Assembly: GCA_963724665.1 (NCBI GenBank)
Contig: CAVRVH010000007.1
Coordinates: forward strand, 620,001 to 684,000
Origin: DASUPK01 sp963724665
GTDB lineage: Bacteria; Actinomycetota; Thermoleophilia; Solirubrobacterales; 70-9
Direction of reading: 5' to 3'
Length of the DNA stretch: 64,000 nucleotides
Shown: piece after piece, positions 58,773-64,000 of the stretch
How positions within the stretch are numbered: position 1 is the stretch's first letter
How the letters are laid out: every line of letters begins with the position of its first letter
Position numbers and translations under genes: made by a program
The notes under the pieces: generated by a model
Seen by the model: the letters and a program-made list of their open reading frames with translations, nothing else
Told to the model about the DNA's origin: nothing
The model's database searches: none

Positions 58773-58907
58773 TCAAGCACCGCCGAGCTGCGTTGCCTTG
58801 ACGATCAGCAACAGTACGGCGACGACCAGATAGGCCCGCAGGAGCATCATTCCGGCCTTGCGCCCAGTGGACCAGCGAGGCCGCTCGAGCAGCGCAAGAG
58901 GCGGCAT
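58773..58907 (-). CDS. Small membrane protein (44 aa)
   Basis: MPPLALLERPRWSTGRKAGMMLLRAYLVVAVLLLIVKATQLGGA: basic N-terminus and one membrane segment. It is third in a run of tiny membrane genes (58436-58907). Confidence 0.42.
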   Translation of the reverse strand: MPPLALLERPRWSTGRKAGMMLLRAYLVVAVLLLIVKATQLGGA

Positions 58908-58958
58908 CGTCCAGTTGCGCCTGGCCTCGGGGGAGATACGACATGACTGCGCTACAGG

Positions 58959-59864
58959 TCAGCCGCCTCCGCCGATTCCGTGCTGGAGCGAAGGTGTGCC
59001 CCCGCTCGAGCCGCCCCCTCCACCCCCGCCGCCACCGCTCGGCGCGGGCGCGGGTGAGGGCGCGACGGGCTGAGTGACCGGCTGGGTCTGGGTGGGGGCG
59101 CCCCGATGAGCCGCCTTGGCCGCCGCCTTCCTTGTCGCGGCCGCCGCGGCGGCCGCGGCCGCGGCGGCTGCACGCTCACGTCTCTTCTCGGCGGCCCGCC
59201 GCGCCTCCGCCGCCGCCGCCTTCTGTGCCTGCACGCGTGCCCGGTGGATCGACGCCGCAGGCCCCAGCCCGGACGAAACGGCCACCAACCGCTGCACGGG
59301 CGGAGCGCCGTCGCCACCCGAGAGCTGGCCGCCCACGATTACGGCACCGATCGCGAGGCCACCGGCGATGAGCATGCTCAAGACCGGGAGGCCCCCCAAA
59401 AACCATTCTGTGTCGACCGGACGGGGTCTGCGCAGCCGGCTACGGGGCGAAGGTTCGGAGGCTGCACGGCGGATCCGGCTTGAAGGCTCGCCGCGGTTCC
59501 GGCTTGAAGGCTCGCCGTTCAACGCGGCCGCAAGCTGGTTGCGGATCTTGGCCCTCGGGAGGTACCCCTCCTCGATCGACGCGATGACGGTAGGAAGGGT
59601 CCCGATCCTCGCCGCCAGGTCGTTTCGGGTCATCCCCAGCTTGGCGCGCTGCTCGGCGACCAGCTTGCCATACGCATCGCCTTCGTCTATGACATCCCTG
59701 CGACGAGGGCTGAACCTGCGCATCCCGGGACGTATCGCGGGATCGGCGTCCAGCTCGGGACCGGTGCGGTTCCCCGGTGGCTCCGGGCTTTTCCTAGGCC
59801 TCACGGCGGTGCCGCTCGTCGCTGTCCTGCGCTTCGCCTGGCTCACTTCAAACCTTCCGGACAT
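58959..59864 (-). CDS. XRE-type HTH protein with one membrane segment and Ala/Gly-rich exterior
   Basis: A 301-residue protein. Residues about 50-105 are a helix-turn-helix (GKLVAEQRAKLGMTRNDLAARIGTLPTVIASIEEGYLP). A basic linker contains two GEPSSRNR-type repeats. WFLGGLPVLSMLIAGGLAIGAVIVGG spans the membrane, followed by an Ala/Arg coiled stretch and a Pro/Gly-rich tail (GGGGGGGGGSSGG). The topology (cytoplasmic HTH, outside tail) recalls RodZ. GAGGG before MSGRFEV supports the start. Confidence 0.8.
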   Translation of the reverse strand: MSGRFEVSQAKRRTATSGTAVRPRKSPEPPGNRTGPELDADPAIRPGMRRFSPRRRDVIDEGDAYGKLVAEQRAKLGMTRNDLAARIGTLPTVIASIEEGYLPRAKIRNQLAAALNGEPSSRNRGEPSSRIRRAASEPSPRSRLRRPRPVDTEWFLGGLPVLSMLIAGGLAIGAVIVGGQLSGGDGAPPVQRLVAVSSGLGPAASIHRARVQAQKAAAAEARRAAEKRRERAAAAAAAAAAAATRKAAAKAAHRGAPTQTQPVTQPVAPSPAPAPSGGGGGGGGGSSGGTPSLQHGIGGGG

Positions 59865-59973
59865 CCGGCAACCCTCGGTCATTGGCTTGAGGTATCCGGC
59901 TGTCGTTGGACGAAAATTTGACGCTCCAAGCGTAGCCCAGGCTGGCGGGTGACGGCAGGGGCTCACCCGAAAG

Positions 59974-60378
59974 TCACCGGAGCGGGACGATGTCCCCCGC
60001 GGTCGCCAGTGCCAGCGCTCTTCCCGGACTTGGGTCATAGACCTCGATTTGGATGTCTCGGCTCGGGTAGGCGATGTGGACGTTGTCGTTGCTGCCCGCG
60101 ATAGACACAACCAGTCCACCGTCGGGAGTGCGGTCGGCCGTGGCTCCAGGCTGGCGCGAGGCGGACTCAAGCGTCCGGTAGGCGTTGGAATAGGGGTAGG
60201 TCGCCACCGTCAACGAGGTCTGGCGACGCGACCCCGCCGGCACCTTCCCCTCGAGGTAGCGGATGAAGATGTTGCCGTTCACATCAACGGTCAGCTCGTA
60301 GCCGCCGGGCCGCGGTCCCGCCCAGTAGACCGGGTGTCCGACCGAATCCGCAAGGCTCCTGAGCCTGTCGAGGCTCAC
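59974..60378 (-). CDS. Conserved hypothetical protein, probably a frameshifted lipoprotein
   Basis: LRSLADSVGHPVYWAGPRPGGYELTVDVNGNIFIRYLEGKV...YPYSNAYRTLESAS...VHIAYPSRDIQIEVYDPSP is a family I recognise from related actinobacteria, unnamed. The frame extends upstream to STGCGGSGDRTGTSTSS, a lipobox-like stretch, and the hydrophobic leader (LGIGIAAVAVLL) is in a second frame at about 60,480. So the real gene likely starts near 60,520 with a one-base indel at about 60,465. Confidence 0.65.
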   Translation of the reverse strand: MSLDRLRSLADSVGHPVYWAGPRPGGYELTVDVNGNIFIRYLEGKVPAGSRRQTSLTVATYPYSNAYRTLESASRQPGATADRTPDGGLVVSIAGSNDNVHIAYPSRDIQIEVYDPSPGRALALATAGDIVPLR

Positions 60379-60523
60379 CGCCGCCGGTCGCTGGCGGCCG
60401 GGCCGGCTCGAGGTGGAGGTCCCGGTGCGGTCCCCGGACCCCCCGCATCCGGTCGAGCAGGACCGCGACCGCCGCGATCCCGATACCGAGACTGGGGCGC
60501 GCTCTCGGGCACGCTGCTCCCCG

Positions 60524-61194
60524 CTATGAAGCGGTGGCGCAGGTCGCGATAGGCGGTGACCGTCCAGGTGCCGGTTGGCCGGCGTGCGCGGCCGAGATCA
60601 GCTCCGCGGTGACCCGCCACGTGGTCGAGCTGACCGGGTAGCTCTCTGTGGCGACCACCTTGTCGCTCGGTCGGTCCTCGCTATCTGATAGCCCCCGCCG
60701 AGCACGGCCTTGCCTGCCGGGGCAGGTCGACATCCTGGGCTTCGGCTGGCGTCGGACTGGGCCCCGGAAGTGGCGCTCGTGCTCGTGTATCCGCTGACCC
60801 CGGCGGACCCTGGATGCCCTGGTTTCCCTGGACACCCTGGTTCCCCTGGATGCCCTGGGAGTCCCTGGAGCCCCTGGGAGCCCTGGATCCCTGGATGCCC
60901 TGCGGCCCGATCGGCCCTGGATCCCCTGCGGCCCCTGCGGCCCTCCCGGCGTTCCTGGCGGGCCCTGCGGTCCCGTTGGTTGATCAGGACGCCGCGCTCA
61001 TTGCCCCGGCAGGTGCCGGTGGTCGACATCCGCAGCAGTCCCTTGTTGGGTTTCTTCACCTTGGCGCACGCCAGGAATCCGGTTTGCGCCGGGGCAGTGC
61101 CGCCCCCGATCGCCAGGGCAGCGCAAACGCTGCCAAGGGCGACCAGCGTCCCCAGCTTCACGATCCGTCGGTTGACGCCCCGAGTCAATGGCAC
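60524..61194 (-). CDS. Secreted collagen-like protein (frameshifted in the repeat)
   Basis: MPLTRGVNRRIVKLGTLVAL and on to APAQTG is a signal peptide; FLACAKVKKPNKGLLRM and TGTCRGNERGVLINQ follow. Then a Gly-x-y region (GIQGSQGLQG, GHPGEPGCPG) appears in two alternating frames. A C-terminal domain follows: KAVLGGGY, then in another frame VVATESYPVSSTTWRVTAELIS to CATAS-stop at 60524. At least two indels are needed in the repetitive DNA. The family (collagen stalk plus C-terminal cap) is widespread as extracellular protein. Confidence 0.7.
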
Positions 61195-61249
61195 TCTCCG
61201 GGGAAGAAGTTAGACCCTTTTCCGCACGTATGTCCAGGCCCGCGGCGGC

Positions 61250-61687
61250 CTAGCTCCTGAACCTGAACACGTGTGTGTCGGTGTCGGTTTGACCGGCCGA
61301 ATTGGTCGCCGTGATCGAGGTCCGGAGCTTGGAAGCGCCGAGGTGGCTCTTGATCTCGAAGCGGGCCGCCTTGTTCAGGGTCAGGAACTGGGCCCCGATC
61401 TCCCCTGCCGCGAAGATTCCCGTATCGACGGCCGGGCCGAGGTTCGGGCCCTTCAGGACGAGCGTCGCGCTGGCCGTCACCTGGCAGTCGGTGATGCACT
61501 GGAATCGATACGAGATGTTCTTCCCCACCTTGACCTTGCCGGCGGGCAGATAGGCCACCAGCTCCTCGGTGTCGGCGGCGGCCGTGGCCTTCGGCGAAGC
61601 GAAGCCCGCAGGCGTCATGATCGCGAGCGCCGCGCAGACCGCCGCCGTGGCAACCGCTCCTGCTAATCCTGGCCCTATATGACTCAT
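61250..61687 (-). CDS. Secreted Ig-like protein (145 aa)
   Basis: MSHIGPGLAGAVATAAVCAALAIMTPAGFASPKA is a signal peptide. The mature part is a beta sandwich (KNISYRFQCITDCQVTASATLVLKGP, ARFEIKSHLGASKLRTSITATNSAGQTDTDTHVFRFRS) with a CITDC pair. Such single-domain proteins are frequent in this lineage. Function unknown. Confidence 0.72.
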   Translation of the reverse strand: MSHIGPGLAGAVATAAVCAALAIMTPAGFASPKATAAADTEELVAYLPAGKVKVGKNISYRFQCITDCQVTASATLVLKGPNLGPAVDTGIFAAGEIGAQFLTLNKAARFEIKSHLGASKLRTSITATNSAGQTDTDTHVFRFRS

Positions 61688-61769
61688 GGCACTGAGTCTC
61701 CCAAACACCGCCGGGTGAACAAGTTGCGCAGCCGCGGATCACTGACCCCTCTGACAGGGGCGCTTCTTA

Positions 61770-62163
61770 GCTGGCGCACGGCATCCACCCATCGGTCCTG
61801 ACCCGTGGCGGGCTTCGCGCAGGGGTCGACGCGCTCGCTTCCCGCATGCAGGTACCCGTCGAAATCGGGGTCTCGGTGGAACGGCTCGCGCCAGAAGTGG
61901 AGGCGACCGCCTACTTCGTGGTTGCCGAGGCTCTGACCAATGTCGTGAAGCACTCCCATGCCGATCGCGCAGTGGTCTCCGCGATGGTCGAGAACGGCGA
62001 GCTCCACATCGAAGTCCGGGATGACGGGATCGGAGGGGCCAAAGCGACAGGAACGGGGCTCGTCGGGCTCGCCGACCGAGTCGCCGCGCTCGACGGAACA
62101 CTCCGGCTGGAGAGCCCGGCCGACGCTGGGACGCTGGTCGCAGTCGATATTCCCGTGCGCTAG
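61770..62163 (+). pseudogene. 5'-truncated NarL-type sensor histidine kinase
   Basis: LAHGIHPSVLTRGGLRAGVDALASRMQVPVEIGV is the end of a HisKA_3 dimerisation domain after the phospho-His region. YFVVAEALTNVVKHSHADR (N box) and DDGIGGA, GTGLVGLADRVAALDGTL (G boxes) form a HATPase. A TAG stands directly before LAHG, and no sensor or His-box upstream is visible, so only the C-terminal about 130 codons remain. An internal ATG at 61846 opens 105 codons. Confidence 0.75.
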
Positions 62164-62193
62164 AGGCGAAGTCGTGGGGCAGGTCCGGGACAG

Positions 62194-64000
62194 CTAGCCG
62201 ATCAATCGGAACCGGGTCTTGGCGGTTGAGGTGTTCCCGTATCCGTCCGTGGCCGTGGCGGTGACGACGACCTTCCACTGCCCGCCATTGATCCTCTTGC
62301 GCGCCGCTTTCGAGAACCTGAGCTTGATCCTGGTGGCGACCCTGGGTTTGACCGAACTCGTGGATCGCTTGGCATCGAGCGCCTGGGAGAGGACCCGCGA
62401 GCCGCCGGACAGGCGCGCGTTCTTTGCGGCCATCACCTTCGCGCGGAGCTTGACCGTGCCGGCCTTGTCGAGGGTCTCGGTGACCGCGGCCTTGGCGAGT
62501 CTCTGCTTCTTCTTCGCCCTCAGCCTCTGGACCGGCTTGGGTTGCTGCTCGACGCGGAAGGCGCCCCTCATGAACGGATGTATCCGGCAGAAGTACGTGT
62601 AGGTGCCCGTCGGCAGATCCGCCGGCGTCTTCCATGTGTCTGTGCCGGAAGCTGGTGCTCCAGCGAGGCTGCCGTTGTTCCCGTTGAAGCCGAGCTCGCC
62701 GGAGTCGAAGGTCACCGGCCCGTTGGCGATCGGGTAGGCGATGCCGGTTCTGGCGGTACAGGGGTCCTTGCAGGCCGTGATCGTGTGGAAGGCGTTGACG
62801 CTCGGGACCGCGTCGAAGTTGTGGAACGTGAGGGTCTGGCCAGGTTGGATCGTGGGCACACTCAGGCCGGCGCTCGGATCTGACTGGTAGGCGAACGACT
62901 GGATGCCGATCGTGCGGTTCGGCACCGGGGCGCTCGGCAGCGAGAACGGGTCCGCGGCACCCGTCGGCTCCCCGCCGTGGTTGTCGTTCTCGCTCAGATG
63001 CCCATGGGTGAGGTCTTCCGTCTGGGGGATGTCAGAGGCCTGCGCGTCCTTGACGGCAGGGTCGCCGGAGAGGGTCCCGTCGTAGACGGCGACGGGCATG
63101 ATCCCCATCACCTCATACCAGTCGGCTCTTCGGGTGTCATAGGTCGCGTGCACGCTCACGCGGTCACCCGCCTGAACCTGTACGCGCCAGGACGGCGATG
63201 TCGCACCCATCGAGACGTCCCATGAGACCTCTCCGGCAGGCTCGTAGTAGTGGGCGTCGGAGGTGAACAGCGTGTTGGTGTTCCCGCCGCGTGTGTCCCT
63301 CAGCTGTACGTCGAGTCCACCGGGATGTAGGTGTCCGGCGGTGCCGATCAGGGTCTCGTCATGGGGCACCGTCCAGCTCTGGGCCGCTCCGAGACACCCG
63401 TGACTGCCCGCCGGCCACGAAGCCTCACCTCCCACGCCGTCGCACGGATGGAGGTCCGAGGCAGGCGCCTGATCCGGGAAGGTGTAGGAGCCGTTGTGCC
63501 CATCCGATCTCAGGGCGTCGAAGACCGGGTAGAGGCTCGGGTTCCCGGCGACGTCCATCCACTGGGTATGCACCGGGTGAATCGAGGCGAAGTCAGCCGA
63601 AGTCGACGGGACGAAGTCCACCCGCCAGACGAGGTAGACCTGGGCCGGTTGTTCAAGGAGGTTGTGCAGCATGTCGTTGAGGACCCAGCTGTCACTGGGA
63701 TGGCTCGGCCAGCCGAACCCCGATGGGAGCTGCTGGATCGTCTTCTCCTCGCCGGCGGCGAACTGCGGTCTGCCGTTGACGAGCCAGACGGCGTGGTGCA
63801 GGTGCAGGACGTCGACCCGCGGGACCGTTCCATCGGCATAGATGAACTCCGGGTCGAAGCGAGTGATGTAGCCGTCCTGCTGGGGCCAGAGCTTGTTGCC
63901 GATCCCGTCGATTGCCGGCCGGAGATTGATGATGTTCTGGCCCGGCGTGATGGTCATCGGCCCGTAGCAATAGGTCTTGTGCTCGACACCGTCGTAGTCG
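62194..64000 (-). CDS. Large secreted copper-site protein (5' end beyond window)
   Basis: At least 602 residues; the frame is open to the window edge (DYDGVEHKTYCYGPMTITPG), so the start lies outside. Residues near LHLHHAVWL (HxHH), AGHLHPGGLDVQL and HYYEPAGEVSWDVSMGA recall the histidine/methionine copper sites of PHM-type monooxygenases. A plastocyanin-like domain follows (FHNFDAVPSVNAFHTITAC, GTYTYFCRIHPFMRG) with the type 1 Cys, His and Met ligands. The last 130 residues are an Ig-like basic domain. Activity is inferred. Confidence 0.82.
   Translation of the reverse strand, partial: DYDGVEHKTYCYGPMTITPGQNIINLRPAIDGIGNKLWPQQDGYITRFDPEFIYADGTVPRVDVLHLHHAVWLVNGRPQFAAGEEKTIQQLPSGFGWPSHPSDSWVLNDMLHNLLEQPAQVYLVWRVDFVPSTSADFASIHPVHTQWMDVAGNPSLYPVFDALRSDGHNGSYTFPDQAPASDLHPCDGVGGEASWPAGSHGCLGAAQSWTVPHDETLIGTAGHLHPGGLDVQLRDTRGGNTNTLFTSDAHYYEPAGEVSWDVSMGATSPSWRVQVQAGDRVSVHATYDTRRADWYEVMGIMPVAVYDGTLSGDPAVKDAQASDIPQTEDLTHGHLSENDNHGGEPTGAADPFSLPSAPVPNRTIGIQSFAYQSDPSAGLSVPTIQPGQTLTFHNFDAVPSVNAFHTITACKDPCTARTGIAYPIANGPVTFDSGELGFNGNNGSLAGAPASGTDTWKTPADLPTGTYTYFCRIHPFMRGAFRVEQQPKPVQRLRAKKKQRLAKAAVTETLDKAGTVKLRAKVMAAKNARLSGGSRVLSQALDAKRSTSSVKPRVATRIKLRFSKAARKRINGGQWKVVVTATATDGYGNTSTAKTRFRLIG

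Noticed and set aside
60810..60920. Short tandem DNA repeats (CCCTGGATGCCCTGG type), possible CRISPR or satellite
   Set aside because: They are the Gly-x-y codons of a collagen-like protein; spacing is 9-18 bases, without spacers.

Overview
The window looks like a chromosome segment of a high-GC actinobacterium, most likely of the class Thermoleophilia. That assignment is an inference. It rests on strong GC codon bias, actinobacterial gene order around alaS-ruvX-mltG-aroE-aroC-aroKB-aroQ-pepP, a group 1h type [NiFe]-hydrogenase operon, and many paralogous SnoaL/NTF2-like genes beginning MS(E/D/Q)ENVE. No rRNA gene is present. One complete tRNA gene, tRNA-Met(CAU), is seen. Several genes are broken by single-base shifts, including the essential alaS, so part of the sequence (especially 24.7-28.3 kb and 60.4-61.0 kb) probably carries indel errors rather than true pseudogenes.

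Layout. 1-9.4 kb (minus strand): a tightly overlapping hydrogenase operon: leader peptide, hypC, a second HypC-like gene, hypD, hypE, small and large subunits, a NifU/Rieske-like protein, DUF5947, DUF6084, an operon-specific protein and a cut-off gene. A divergent ArsR-type regulator with a SmtB-like metal-site pattern and a palindromic operator lies at 9.5 kb. 9.8-11.5 kb: a small protein and a CPA2-type antiporter. 11.5-16.5 kb: a cassette of SnoaL-like genes, fragments and small secreted or membrane proteins, bounded by imperfect inverted repeats of about 45 bp. 16.5-31.2 kb (mostly minus): pepP, the shikimate genes, a prepilin peptidase, an HtrA-type protease, mltG, ruvX, a frameshifted peptide-binding lipoprotein gene, alaS and an IscU-MnmA fusion. 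31.3-40.8 kb: a candidate structured RNA, a SnoaL-like gene, membrane proteins, a GH3 enzyme, aspS, hisS, a metallo-beta-lactamase-fold hydrolase, formiminotransferase, M29-type aminopeptidase and a RibD/DHFR-fold reductase.

40.9-56.9 kb is accessory DNA. The tRNA-Met gene is followed by three further copies of its 3' half (about 50.4, 56.7 and 56.9 kb), the signature of tandem integrative elements. The first element (about 9.5 kb) carries SnoaL-like genes, a topoisomerase IB, a STAS protein, basic proteins, a small HTH protein and a frameshifted tyrosine integrase next to its right attachment site. The second (about 6.5 kb) carries a translationally coupled operon: two proteins of unknown function, an FAD-dependent amine-oxidase-type enzyme, two smaller proteins and a polyprenyl diphosphate synthase, followed by a SnoaL-like gene. 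Only the tail of its integrase survives. This looks like a mobile isoprenoid-modifying pathway of unknown product.

57-64 kb holds a Na+/Ca2+-exchanger-family protein, small membrane proteins, an XRE-type membrane protein, several secreted proteins (one collagen-like), a 5'-truncated histidine kinase and the start-less part of a large copper-site protein running off the window.

The most unusual structure is shared by the SnoaL-rich regions: paralogues with near-constant gene ends, a fixed promoter-to-ATG spacing that predicts near-leaderless mRNAs, fossil gene ends without bodies, and a family of covarying palindromes (stem CYGCTTT/AAAGCRG, loops CCATGC or TCGTCC) placed beside these genes.
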